A stretch of DNA of 64,000 nt from Plantago major (lineage: Eukaryota > Streptophyta > Magnoliopsida > Lamiales > Plantaginaceae), in NCBI GenBank assembly GCA_026545765.1, contig CM048840.1:6545765-6609764 (forward strand), given 5' to 3'. This document shows positions 25,837 to 37,450 of the stretch, piece by piece. How positions within the stretch are numbered: position 1 is the stretch's first letter; each line of letters opens with the position of its first letter. The translations under genes and the position numbers were made by a program. The notes beneath the pieces are model-generated. The model was not told the DNA's origin and ran no database searches. It saw only the letters and a list, made by a program, of their open reading frames with translations.

Positions 25837-27079
25837 CACTACAAGAAATTACTGAAAAAACGATGGAAAGGGTAGCGACGAATCGCTAAGGGTAGCGACG
25901 GATTTAATCCGTCGCTACTTTTGTTGACCATAATAAAAAGAAAAAAAAATAAAAAAATTTTAGCGACGGATAGATCTATCCGTCGCTATATAGCCGGAAA
26001 ATAACAAAAAAATAAAAAAGTTAGCAACGGATAGATAAAAGCCTAAAAAATATAATATATCTCCACCACCACCTCCTTTCCTCCACCACCTCTCCTCCAT
26101 TTCTCCTCTCCTCCTCCTCCACCACCACCACCTTTCTCCTCCCACCACCACCGCACCACCACACTGCCACCACCACCATCCTCCACCACCACCATCTCCT
26201 CCACCACCTCCTTTCCTCCTCCCACCACCACCGCACCACACCCACCGCACCACCATCCTCCTCCCACCGCACCACCACTGCACAACCACACTGCCACACT
26301 GCCACCACCACCGCACCACCACTGCCACCACCACCATCCGCCTCTCACCACCACCACCCGTCTCTCTACGCCACCACTGCCTCCGAATCTCATCGCCACC
26401 ACCGTCACCGGATCTCCACCGTCCACCTCCGGATCTTCAATTTATCTTTTTATAAATTTTCGGTATTTTAGTTTGTACATTTTAGGTATTTTAGGTATTT
26501 ATCTTTTATCTTTTTGTACATTTTCGGTATTTTAGTTTGTATTGTATTATTGTATAATGAATTTGTATTATTGTCATTGTATACAATTTTCGATTTATTG
26601 TATAATCGTATTGAATATTGTAGTTTCGATTTCAATATCAACCGAATTATTGTCCGATTTGAATATTGTAGTTTCGATAAATCAATATCTCGTATACGAA
26701 TACAAATTGGATACGAATTAATCCGTATACGAATATAAAAATTCGAATACGGATTTTTTTTTAAAAAAAAAAAATAGCAATGTAACGACGGATAGATCTA
26801 TCCGTCGCCACGTGGGGCGACAGATAGAATCTATCCGTTGTTATATTGGCGACGGATAGATTCTATCCGTCGCCAATAATCAATTTAAAAAAAATAAATA
26901 AAAAGTCAAAAATGATAATCCGTCGTCCAATTCGTCGAGAATCGGACGACGGATTATTTATCCGTCGCCACAGCTCCAGTGGGGCGACGGAATTTCTATC
27001 CGTCGCCAGAGCTGGGGCGACGGATCGCTGGTCTGTAGCGACGGATCTATCCGTCGCTACAGACCAGCTTTTTGTAGTG
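25837..27079. mobile_element. non-autonomous CACTA transposon
   Basis: This 1243-bp element begins CACTACAAGAAATT and ends CTTTTTGTAGTG, flanked by the 3-bp duplication ATT (25834-25836 and 27080-27082). Both ends carry many subterminal copies of GCGACGGAT and its reverse complement ATCCGTCGC (about 25870-26030 and 26780-27060), the array that CACTA transposases bind. The middle holds a CCACCA-rich simple repeat (26060-26430) and an AT-rich stretch. There is no transposase. It is inserted in the extra gene of copia B. Its long glycine- and valine-rich reverse-strand reading frames come from the simple repeat and are not genes. Confidence 0.92.
26060..26430. repeat. CCACCA/CTCC simple repeat inside the CACTA element
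   Basis: About 370 bp on the plus strand are made of irregular CCACCA, CCACCT and CTCCTC units with very few G bases. The strong strand asymmetry (pyrimidine-rich plus strand) sets it apart from its AT-rich surroundings. It is low-complexity expansion within the transposon. Confidence 0.85.
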
Positions 27080-29045
27080 ATTCTGAGCAGATGCCTCAGT
27101 TTGATTCCTCTTATTGAGTTGGGGAACCTGTTCTTTTACAGGATTTTCTTCAGCAAGGAAAGATGCTGGTATCTCATGTTGTAACTCAAGTATCATCTCA
27201 ATATCATCCACTATTGGTTGTTGTGGTTGTTGTGGTGATTCTGATCTGGATGAAGAAGGTGATGCTGTATGGGGCCTATCCAGATCTGCTTGAGACAGAC
27301 TTTTGAGTGTTGAGGCAATGGCAATGTCCTCCAACACTAAGTTGCCACTCATCAGAGCATCTTCAATATGCTTGAGTGTTACTTGCTCTGATGGTGTGTT
27401 TTGTCCAGTGACTTTGGACACAGTTGCTTTTTCAGCAACCTTTGAAACAGGTGCTTGTTCAGCAACCTGTGGTGTAGGTTCTTCTTCAGATACCTCTACA
27501 CTTGTTACTTTTTTAGTAACCTTAGCCCTCTTTGATTTATATAGGACATGAGAGATGAATAATTCATCATTTTCATCGTCAGAGCTCTCATCAGCATTAG
27601 GAACCGATTGGTCCATAATCCCTGCGGTTTCTGCAGATAGGGCCTGGTACCTACCACTATTCTCATTAGTAGCATTGATGAGTTCATCAACAAGGCTCTC
27701 CTTAGCAGCATTGATGAGTTCATCAGCAGTTGTATCTTTTGCAGCATTGATGAGTTCATCTTCATTGATGAGTTCATCTGTAGTGGCGGCAGATATCTGA
27801 GAGTCGACAACCACAATGGGTGTGTCTTCTGATTTGCCAGCAGACTTCTTTCGTGAAGTTCTGGGTTTTTTGGTCGCAACTTTTCCTTCGGATATCTCTT
27901 CAGTTTTTCGTTTCTTGGAACCTTTCTGAGATGCAGTAATCTTTTTCATCATGTTCGTATACTCATATTTGTAGAGTAGGTTACTGTTGGCAATGTCTGC
28001 CGTCTCTCTGAGCTCAATGCCAAGGCACTCTAGTAAGTAGCAAATCTACAATCCATAGCTTACTGTGGCTTTTGGCTCAGCAAGTCCCTTAACAATTTTG
28101 GGCTCAAAGCCTTGAATCTTCTTCACAAACTTCATAAAGGCGTACTTTCCCCAGTTGAAAGGGTTTTCCAGCCTTTTGTCTTGTTGACTCAACAAGAACA
28201 TCATTATCCAGCGTTCTTGGCTTATCTGGTCAGCACCTCCTTGTAGACCATCAAAGCATCTGTGAAGAATGCACGCCAACACATCCCAGTGAACCAACGG
28301 AGGTCTGGTTCTGATGTCAGCAAGTTTGAAATCAGTGGGTGTATCTGGTTTTTCAAGATCACACGCCATCAGACAATGCTTTACACCTTCAAGGAGATCA
28401 TCATCCTTGGTGTTTATTTCAAAATCCTTTCCAAGATTTTGAAGTTCAAACAACGTACATAAAGTTGTTAAGTCCAAAAGGATTTCCTTTCCTTGGACCT
28501 TTGTTTTTATAGACACTATTTCAGTGCCTTCAGAAACACAGGAAATAATCCTGGAGTTGTTGTAGAATTCTAACACATCCAGTGAGGAAACTCTACTGTG
28601 AGTAGCAGACAGGAAACCCTTGATTTGTGCCTTTTCAAGCATGTCAAGAATTAGCTTCCTATCGGCTTGGTTTTCAATTGCAGCCGTGAGGTATTCCTCA
28701 ATCATGGCACCACCCCAAATCATCCTGTGATTTGAAGTCCAATGATCAGGATTAAAGTCTCCCACCAACCGATTGTTTACAACTACCAACTCTGGTGCTT
28801 GCTTTTCAGTAGTACCAGTGGTAGTAGATTGGGATTTCTAGGTAGAAGCACGTTTTGGAGCCATCTCTTTATATAGTGAAAGTTTTCAAAAGTCTGAAAG
28901 AGATTAGGGTGAGAGATTAGTGATTCTTTGCAAAAAAACTAATTGAGGAACAGAGATTTGTAGAGAAGTTGAAGAAATATTTTTGCTATTCTTGTGCAAG
29001 TCTGAATGTTGGATTAGGCGAAAGTGAATTCTTTTGCCAAAATCC

Positions 29046-29057
29046 TATATATATATA
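29046..29057 (-). promoter_or_regulatory. putative TATA box of the element B extra gene
   Basis: TATATATATATA lies about 182 bp upstream of the first ATG (28864) of the extra gene. It is at the same relative place as in element A and has similar flanks, despite drift in the surrounding spacer. Confidence 0.55.
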
Positions 29058-29719
29058 GCAATGTAATCCCCTCAAACATATACATACAAATTAATTTTGT
29101 GTGTAAGTATCTGTGTACTTGCAGATAGGCGTGGGTAAAAGTTTGTTTGATATTAAATGCTTAGTGGGCCCGCGTCGAGTTTTCTGATCCTTTTTACGTA
29201 GAGATAATCTAAATGCGTTAAGATCAAACGCCCATTTCATCAAGGGTCAATATTGCTTCTTCAGCAATGATCACAATCAGCAATTGTAATTGTGCCCAAT
29301 TAATGAATTTTGGCAATTTGCTATCTAAATCACATTTCTGTACGACTTAGAACACTGTTTGCATCTGAGTCTATCTCACACTCAGTATCTGTCCAAGTTT
29401 TACACAAAGATAGAAATAATACAAATTTCAAGAGAGTAGTTGACTGCAAACAGTTGTACTATTCTCTTTTGTGTTCCCCCTCACTGAGTGATCTAGATAT
29501 CTGAGTGCCTGTCTCAGAAATCTTCAAATAGCCATTTTACCCTTTAGCCTTTGGTTTCTGGATACCCGTTCCAGATTCCTCTTTTCCCACCTTTGATATC
29601 TTCTTCAGATATCTGAACTTTTTCAGTTCTTTGGTAGCTTCATTAGTCCAAGACTATGTCTTAAGGCTAAGAATCTACTTTCTTGTAGTGGCTTAGTGAA
29701 GATGTCTGCAAGTTGGTCT

Positions 29720-31080
29720 TCAGTGCCAATCTTGAGTATCTCTATATTGCCTTTTTTCAACATGGTCTCTAATGAAGTGGTGTCTAACATCAATGTGGTT
29801 TGTTCTTGCATGGAACTTAGGATTCTGAGTTATGGCAATAGCACTTGTGTTGTCACAGAAAATAGGAGTTTTCTCTTCATTGAGTCCATAGTCTCTGAGT
29901 TGTTGTTGTATCCACAATATTTGTGAAGCACAACACCCAGCAGCAATATATTCAGCCTCTGTGGTAGATGTAGCAATTGAGTTTTGTTTCTTGCTGAACC
30001 ATGATATCAATCTGGTACCAAGAAATTGACAAGTTCCTGAGGTGCTTTTTCTATCAAGCAATGATCCAGCATAGTCAGCATCTGAATAGCCAACCAAACT
30101 CAATCCACTGTCTTTTGGATACCACAATCCAACTTCTACAGTACCCTTTACATACCTTAATATTTTCATAGCAATGTTGTAGTGTGTTTGCATTGGATTT
30201 GTCTGAAATCTAGCACACACTCCAACTGCATATTGAATATCAGGTCTACTTGCAGTGAGGTACAGTATAGACCCAATCAATTTCCTATACTTGTGTTCTT
30301 CAACACTCTTGTCAGATTCAGTATAGGTCATTTTGGTTCCAATGCTCATAGGTATCTTAGCATTCTTTTCAGAAGGCTTTAGATTAAACTTGTTGAGCAT
30401 GTCCTTTGCATACTTTGTTTGACTAATGAATATTCCATCATTGAGTTGCTTGACTTGCAGCCCTAGGAAGTAATTCAATTCTTCCATCATGCTCATCTCA
30501 AATTTACATTTCATGAGTTCAGCAAAGTCTTCACAAAGTTGCTTGTCTTTAGATTCAAATATAATGTCATCAACATATACTTGAACCAAAAGTAGTTTCC
30601 CATCATGGTTCAATGTGAAGAGTGTTTTATCAACATCTCCTTTCTTGAAACCACTTTCTAGTAGGTATCTGGCCAAAGTATCATACCATGCTCTTGGAGC
30701 TTGTTTCAGTCGATACAGAGCTTTCTGTAGCTTATAGACCATCCTACTTTCTAAGGAAACTTCAAAGCCTGGTGGTTGCTCAACATAGACTTCCTCAGCA
30801 AGTTCACCATTTAGAAATGCACTCTTCACATCCATTTGATAAACTGTGAAGTCATTATGAGCTGCAAAGGCTAGAAAGAGTCTTATTGCATCCAATCTTG
30901 CAACTGGTGCATAAGATTCATCAAAATCTAGTCCTTCAGTCTGGGTGAATCCCTTGGCAACCAGCCTTGCTTTGTTTCTGGTTATTTCACCAGACTCATT
31001 CATTTTGTTTCTGAAAACCCACTTGGTTCCAATTACAGATATTCCGTCAACAAATGGAACCAGTTTTCAGACTTTGTTTC
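29720..31080 (-). pseudogene. element B reverse transcriptase and RNase H
   Basis: This is the best-preserved copia segment in the window, with a long uninterrupted reading stretch of over 400 codons. RT motifs are [61 protein letters not shown] and YVDDIIFE. RNase H shows [40 protein letters not shown] and FCDNTSAI. The wording is close to plant Sirevirus polymerases, but the lineage call is from memory of motif style, not an alignment. It belongs to a fossil element. Confidence 0.88.
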
Positions 31081-31279
31081 TCTCAAATTGATCCAACTCT
31101 TCTTGCATTGCAGAGATCAAATCTTGATCCTTTGATGCTTCTTATAGTTTTAGGTTCAATATTTGAGATGAAACATCCATAGAGGCAATTTGCATTTTCA
31201 GCGATTGCTCTTCTAGTTCTAACTCCTTGGTCTAACGGACCGATCACATCCTTTGCAGGATGATTTCTTATCCATTTCA

Positions 31280-34200
31280 TAATGGGTTTTGAACTAGTAG
31301 GATCAATATCATTTGATCTGAATGTGAATCAATATGATCTTGATGGGACACTTGTGCAGTATCTGAGATATCTGACACATGGGAAATGCCATGGATATCT
31401 GACACTTTTTCAGTGTTAGGGATATCTAGAATTTGATTTTCAGCAATCTCATTCTCAGAAACCTCTACATGATGAAGGTTCTCAGTAACCTGTTCCATTT
31501 CTGAAATTCTCATAGGAAATTCTTAATGTCTTAGAGTCATCTGGTTGTTACTAAGCAATGGTTGCTTTTCATCGTCAGATTCATCCCCTAAGTGATTGAT
31601 AGAATTGTTTTCTTTTGAGGATTCTTCTTCAGAATCTTTAATTATCAGTTCTTTGAACCTATCTGACAGATCATAATTTAAGGGTATTTTCTTGTTTCTT
31701 TCGTAGAAAACTACATGAACAAATTTTTCAATCTTTTGCATTCTTTTGTTGTAGATTCTATAGGCTTTGCTATTCAGAGAATAGCCAAGAAATACTCCTT
31801 CATCTGCCTTTGGTTGAAATGTTCTCAAGTACTCTTTTCCATTGTTAAGAACGAAACATCTGCAACCAAACACCCTTAGATGCTTGATACTAGGGGGTCT
31901 ACCGATCAAAAGCTCATAAGGAGTTTTGTCATGGTGCTTGCTAATCAGACATCTATTTTGAGTGTAGCAGGCTGTTAGGAATATCTGTTTAGATTTTGAT
32001 CAGCAACCTAATGACTTATCTTAGCTCAGAAAGGTGATTAGTACTCTTGGTTCACTTGAACACTGTAAAAGAGGAAACTCACTAAGTATGATAGTCTAGC
32101 AAATCTTGTATAGGATGTTAGGTCTCGAAATGTAATTTTTATTTTATGAAGAAGACCAAGAAGAAAGACATCCGGCAGGAAAAGTTCAACAGTTTTTGAA
32201 GACTTGAAGATTGCACAAGATTGTTGAGGACAAAGGTTTTTCAGATACCTATGACTAGATACCTTGAAGACACAAGCGTTTTTAATTAAACAGTGTTACA
32301 AGAGATATCTGAGAACTAAAAGGCTTCTGAAACAAGGAAAGTGCCCACAGATATCTACACTCAGATACCTTGGACATAAACTATGTTTCTGAAAAGAAAT
32401 ATTTTATAACAAAGTTGTTTCAACAAGTGGTATCTGGAGTTGTGATAATCTATGGAAGAGAACATGCAAAGCTTCAGAGAACTCTGATAGAATAAGATCT
32501 CTGATACAATGCATAGTTCCGTTGGCACTACAGGACAAAGTATACGATTGCATTAAATGCATGACGAAATGTCTCGAACAAAAGCGGTAGCTTCGAAAAG
32601 AAGACATTCACTCTGATTATACTCAGATATCAGTAGTTTGAAATTGAGTTAAGCCTAACGGATACTATTCAAACGGCACTCAAATTCATCTATAAATATC
32701 AACACTTAGACTGCTTAAGAAGACACCTTAGAACACACAGAACTTACACCAAGAACACTGAATACTCACACAAGCTCTCTCAAGCATACTACTTACCTTC
32801 AAGCTTTCTGTTGCGACCAAAGTCTTGATTCTAAGTAGCACAAAAGTTCTAAGTGTCCTGATCCTTAACAAGCATTGTTATTTGTGAAAGAGTTGAACTA
32901 AAATTTCATATCTGAGTTTCATTCTCTTAAACACTTATCATAGACTTGGGTCAGTAAAGAACAAGATACCATACATTGCAAAGTGTATTAAGTATACTTG
33001 ATTCATAGAGCTATCTGAATAACTGAACAAGTTATCAAAGAAGCTCACCTGACAATTTACCTTAACCAACTTAATCAAGTGGAGTACAGGAAGTACTTAG
33101 TTTGGGAAACTAAGGAATAACTCCAAGGTTATTGAGCACAGGAAGTACTTAGTTTGGGAAACTAAGTAATAGCTCAAAAGGTTTCTGAGTACAGGAAGTA
33201 CTTGGCTGTGAAAGTCGGGGAATAACTCAGGGGGAACACTCGGTTGGGAACCTAGTGTATTTAGGAATCAAGAGAAGATATTTGTAAGGTTACATCATTT
33301 ATCTGTCTTAGTGGATTCTAGGTCTGAGAAAGGCCGAAGTGGATTAGTTGAAGGATTACGCCACCTTCAGATACCACTATAAAAAGAATTGTGTTATTTA
33401 CTTTCTGCAGTCTATTACTTGCTTTACTTATCTTGCAAAGTACTTACACTTATCTTGCTGAGCACGTGCACTTATCACAGAAAAGTCTTCCGCTCTCTGA
33501 AATTAAGTATCAGATATCTTCACAGATATCTGAGAAACTGTGCTTATCGACAAAATTTTTAAAAGACTATTCAACCCCCCCCCCCCCCTCTAGTCTTTTA
33601 CTTTGCCATTATCTGGACCAACACAGGCTGAGTTTACAGCTTCAACCCAATAGATTTCACTTATTTCAGTGTCAGCGAGCATTGTTCTTGCCGCTTCTTT
33701 TAGGGTCCTATTCTTCCTTTCAGCAACACCATTTTGTTGTGGTGTTCTTAGGGAAGATAGTTGATGTTGTATATCTTTGCAGGTACAAAAATCTTTTATG
33801 TACTGGTTTACAAACTCAGTACCATGGTCTGTTCTCATTACAGATACCTTGTCATTTTTCATGACTTCAAGCTTATTCAGCAAGTTAGGTATTTCAACCC
33901 TTGCATCAGATTTTTGTTTGAGAAATACAACCCAAGTGAATCTTGAGTAATCATCAACAACAACCAGACCATACTTCTTTCCTGCATAGTTAGTTACAGA
34001 GGATTCAAAAAGATCCATATGTAACATTTGCAGTGGCCTTTCACTGGAGTGTCTAGTTTTAGACTTGAAAGATGTTTTGGATTGTTTTCCTATTTGGCAA
34101 GCTGAGTATATATCATCCTTTCTATATGCCATTTTGGATAATCCAACCACCAATTCTTTGTTGGCTAGATTGTTCAGAGTTTTGAAATTCAAGTGACTCA

Positions 34201-34429
34201 TTCTCTTATGCCATAGCCAATTTTCTTCAGTGTGGCCAGATTGACTCACCATGAGACATTCTTCAGTTGTGGCGGATGCCCAATCAGCAACATAAAGATT
34301 TCCTTTTCGCTTAGCAACCAAGACTGTCTGCTTTGACTCATTGTCAATCACTTTGCATAGTTTTGACTTGATCTTGACAGTATACCCTTTGTCTACTAGT
34401 CGACTCATGCTTAGGAGATTATATTTCAA
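31280..34429 (-). pseudogene. element B integrase, interrupted by a solo LTR
   Basis: Integrase is read from 34429 down to 33629, then from 31967 down to about 31280 after a solo LTR insertion. The first part has the zinc-binding region (HKRMSHLNF, then CQIGKQ), the catalytic Asp blocks VVVDDYSRFTWVVF and RTDHGTEFVN, and RTPQQNGVAERKNRT. The second part has IGRPPSIKHLRVFGCRCFVL, KADEGVFLGYS and an acidic linker toward RT. It is a fossil. Confidence 0.86.
31973..33623 (+). repeat. reversed solo LTR of the copia B family inside element B
   Basis: This 1651-bp LTR runs TGTTAGGAATATC to CTGGACCAACA on the plus strand, opposite to its host element. It is flanked by perfect 5-bp duplications CAGGC (31968-31972 and 33624-33628). 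It carries the same poly(C) hairpin as the other LTRs (about 33570-33600) and the same AGATATCTG-type words as the LTRs of element B. There is no internal region, so a full sister element inserted here and was reduced to one LTR by recombination. Confidence 0.9.
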
Positions 34430-34659
34430 TCCCTTTACATGTAGTACTTCAGAGATTGTAATTTGTCTCAGTATAACCGCTCGCTTTTACTTTTTTGGAA
34501 GAATATCTGCCTACAAACATCTATCTTATCCCTTTTTTTGGTTATGATTTACTTTTTCTCGTCAAATACCCAACAATGTAAATGTATGCATGGAAAATCA
34601 CATGTTTACTCCACAAGTAGCAACTATTTCGTTCTTATGACAAATCCTATTGTTGGATT

Positions 34660-34800
34660 TTCATCTCCTCCAGCAAATCTAATAATTGGTCCATCATCGC
34701 ATTTTCTGTAGTTAATCAGATTTGCTTTGTCTCCTGTCATGTGCTTCCCACATCCGCTATCAAAATGCCACTTTGGATTGGTCTTTAGAGTGTTATGCAC
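34660..34800 (-). pseudogene. element B aspartic protease remnant
   Basis: The reverse strand shows a DSGCGKHMTGDKANL-type protease block (about 34770-34720), followed by the FAGG region near 34670. It corresponds to the better-defined protease of element A (13185-13436). Just downstream (about 34460-34640) the sequence departs from element A for roughly 150 bp, which suggests a small insertion of unknown type. Confidence 0.7.
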
Positions 34801-34818
34801 AAGACAGAAAACAGGAGA

Positions 34819-37330
34819 TTAGGTTCTCATACCAACAATGGAACCATCTGGACTAAAGAATCTTCCAGTAGGAATCCATTTTTGAATGAATTTCTTAGGA
34901 ACATTCTTTTGTCTAATAGGAACATAAGGAGGAATTCTAGTTAAATGATTAGTATCATTGTTATTAAGAACTATTTTCTTCCTTGGTGTGTTCCTTGGTG
35001 CTCCATTTGGTGCTTTCAGATACCTGTCAGGTTTCTGAGTCTGCTTCTCAGCAAACTTAGCTTTCCTAGCCAGATTTCTTCTAGCCCTGGCATTCAGATT
35101 TTCAGTGGCTTGACTCATCTTCCACTTCTGATAATTGTCGTGAGCAATTCTAGCCTTTAACCATCGTTCTTGCTCTTGTTTATACTCACGAGCAAGTTGT
35201 TTCCCGATGGCTTTATAGCCAATGCCATTTCGAGCGCTTGGTGCTATCTGAGTTCTCATCTCAGCAACTTTGCTAGTCTCTGGAACGTCTAGTTTCCTTT
35301 CAGAAAACGTGACATAGGAGAATTTACTAGCTCCTGCAATTCTTCCTTTCTAAGAGACATAGCATTGTGTGTGATTACACTTTTCAGTGTTATGTTTCTT
35401 TTCAGAAACATTCCCAACAATTTTCCTTGGGACTTGTTTTTCCCACAAAGGTTTGGTCGCAACTGCCTTTCCTTTGTTAACAACCTTAGTTTTCTGACCA
35501 ATGCTATAGGTTGTTTGGGAACCACCTTGCTGAGTACGAGAAATGTTCTTCTTTCATCACTCTTATTCAGAGTGGTAGAACTATTTTTTTGTGTGTCCAG
35601 CCCAAGTCCTCTCTTTTCTGAAGGATCTCTTAAATAAGATTGTACTTCAGTAAGAGTGTCACTAGATTTGGCATAAGATTGAAAAGATAGTTCTTTCTTT
35701 TTGAGTTCTTCATTCTCAGAAAGAAGATCTTCACATTTCTTTTGAAGTTTGGCCAATGCTTCTTTATGTGACTTTTCTGTCTCAGATATCTGAGCCTTGA
35801 GAAATGCATTTTCAGCATCCTTTTTCTCAGATATCTTGAGTAATTGTAAATTTTCCTTTACAAAAGAATTCTTTTCTTCTTAAAGGATTTCGGCTCTAGC
35901 TCGGACCATCAGAAATTCTCTTTCGTAGAGATCAAGTTTTCTTCTGAGATGTTCCAGATCTTTGATTCCTTCCTCGTCATTTTCATAAGTATAACAAGAA
36001 GTATGTGTTACCTCATCAGCCATTAGACAGGGTTCAATGTTGGAGATATCTGGAAAGATTTCTTCAGCCACTCCACACACTTCTTTCTTCTTTTGACCAA
36101 AGTCAATCACTTCATGAGAAAAACCGCACATTTCTGGAGAAGGCAGTGTGGAATCATCTGAGTCTTCATCCTCAGAATCAGACTCAATGTTTAGAGCATC
36201 CAATTGGAGTTGATCTTTTTCCTTTCTTCAGTGAGCATAGCTCTCTGACTTCTCTTGAAGTTTCTTCTATCTTTCTTGTCACCTGTCTTTAGTTTGTTGA
36301 AGGCAGGGCAATCCTTCTTGAAATGACCAGGTTTCTGACAATAGAAACAGATATCGTTTCCGATTTCTGCTTCCTCAGTACTAGATGCTTTCTGAGCCGG
36401 CTTGTTCAATGAGCTTGTGATTGCATATTTTTGTACTGGTGATAGTTTGAGCCTAGATGCTTTTTCAGTTTCTCTTTGGCTTTTCTTCTCTCAATCTCTC
36501 GACTGACATATTTTCTCATTTGGTTTACAGCAAGAGCATCCTTAGTCACCTCCTTGCCTTCCTTCTTTTCAGAAGTTCCTTGGGCAACTAGAGCAACATT
36601 CTGCAACTTTTCAGTTGTTTGTTCTCTTTGAGTTGTCTCATAGTCAACAGTGGCAAGGTGAGAGAAAAGTTCCACTGGAGTGATATCTGGCATTCATTGG
36701 TTAAAGTAGAAAAACTTTGTATGCTCCCAGTTATGATTTAGACTTCTCACAATAGTCTTAATCTTTTCTGGTTGGGTATATCTATTACTTTCACAAAGTG
36801 CAGCCATGTCACTCATGAGTGTTGTAAACCGAAAATATAGTTCTTCAAGAGTCTCTGTGGGACCTTGTTTAAAGTTTTGGAATTTGAGCTTCAAAACTTC
36901 GAACTTATTTTCCTTCGTTTTCTCAATGCCAGCACAGATTTCTCAATTAGTTGCCAGGCCACTTTCGCCGTTTTTGCACCCCACAGTTTACACTGTATGT
37001 GCTCTGGAGTAGAACGTATGATGATATTGCGAGCCTGACCATCCAGTCGATTTCTCTTGGCATCTTCCGATGTCCAGAGCTCTCTGGGCTTTGGCTTGTA
37101 AATAGCTTGACTGGTAGGTCTCCACCGTTGTCGACGATGCATGAAGACCCATCACTTTGTTCTCTGTCTACCATTAGAAACCTCCATGACTGCTTGAGTT
37201 GTTGAATGACTATGGGGCCATTCTTTATCACGTCGATCATTTCACATCGATGGCTTCTAGGTGGAGCATCATGTTGTTCTTCCATTTCTCATAATTCTCT
37301 GGCTTGAGAATTGGGGCGTCACTTAAAGAC
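34819..37330 (-). pseudogene. element B gag
   Basis: This is a long copia gag. The N-terminal part (from about 37330) is followed by FQNFKQGPTETLEELYFRFT (about 36890), TPVELFSHLATVDYETTQRE (36680), a clear CCHC zinc knuckle CFYCQKPGHFKKDCPAF (about 36350-36300), an acidic stretch (36203-35880), a coiled-coil-like stretch (35820-35640) and a basic tail ending near 34819 (KFIQKWIPTGRFFSP). Unlike element A it has no solo LTR insertion. It is a fossil with several breaks. Confidence 0.8.
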
Positions 37331-37436
37331 ATCCTGCAGCAAACACACTAAACAAACAAATCAAGTGTAGGTTAAAAGCAGTTAGTGGGCACTTATCTGG
37401 GATCTAGGTTCAGTGCAGAAGGCTTGGGAACCTCCT

Positions 37437-37448
37437 GCTCTGATACCA
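37437..37448 (-). promoter_or_regulatory. element B primer-binding site (tRNA-iMet type)
   Basis: On the minus strand TGGTATCAGAGC starts two bases after the 5' LTR. This is an exact match to the sequence used with initiator-methionine tRNA in plant copia elements. It fixes the direction of the element. Confidence 0.92.
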
Positions 37449-37450
37449 CT

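Larger units (their letters stand above)
22110..28864 (-). pseudogene. element B extra gene between RNase H and 3' LTR
   Basis: This is the homologue of the element A extra gene. From 28864 it starts near the same AGAGATGGC context. A globular-looking first domain follows (28789-28046) with IWGGAMIEEYL, LSSLDVLEFYNNSRI, IKTKVQGKEILLDLTTLCTL and PPLVHWDVLACILHRCF. Next comes a long Lys/Glu/Ser-rich low-complexity part (27952-27083) and a CACTA insertion (25837-27079). Short exon-like modules follow (about 25620-24790) bounded by GT/AG splice-like sequences. Then come an acidic, Gln-rich, coiled-coil-like part (24415-22860) and a C-terminal domain (22409-22110) with YESFYLTKDQYKGDIRYQKI. I cannot name the family. 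It keeps the sense direction and has its own TATA box. It is broken. Confidence 0.65.

Noticed and set aside
25960-26426. Long reverse-strand frames of Gly, Val and Trp residues
   Set aside because: They are translations of the CCACCA/CTCC simple repeat inside the CACTA element in several frames at once, with no motif.
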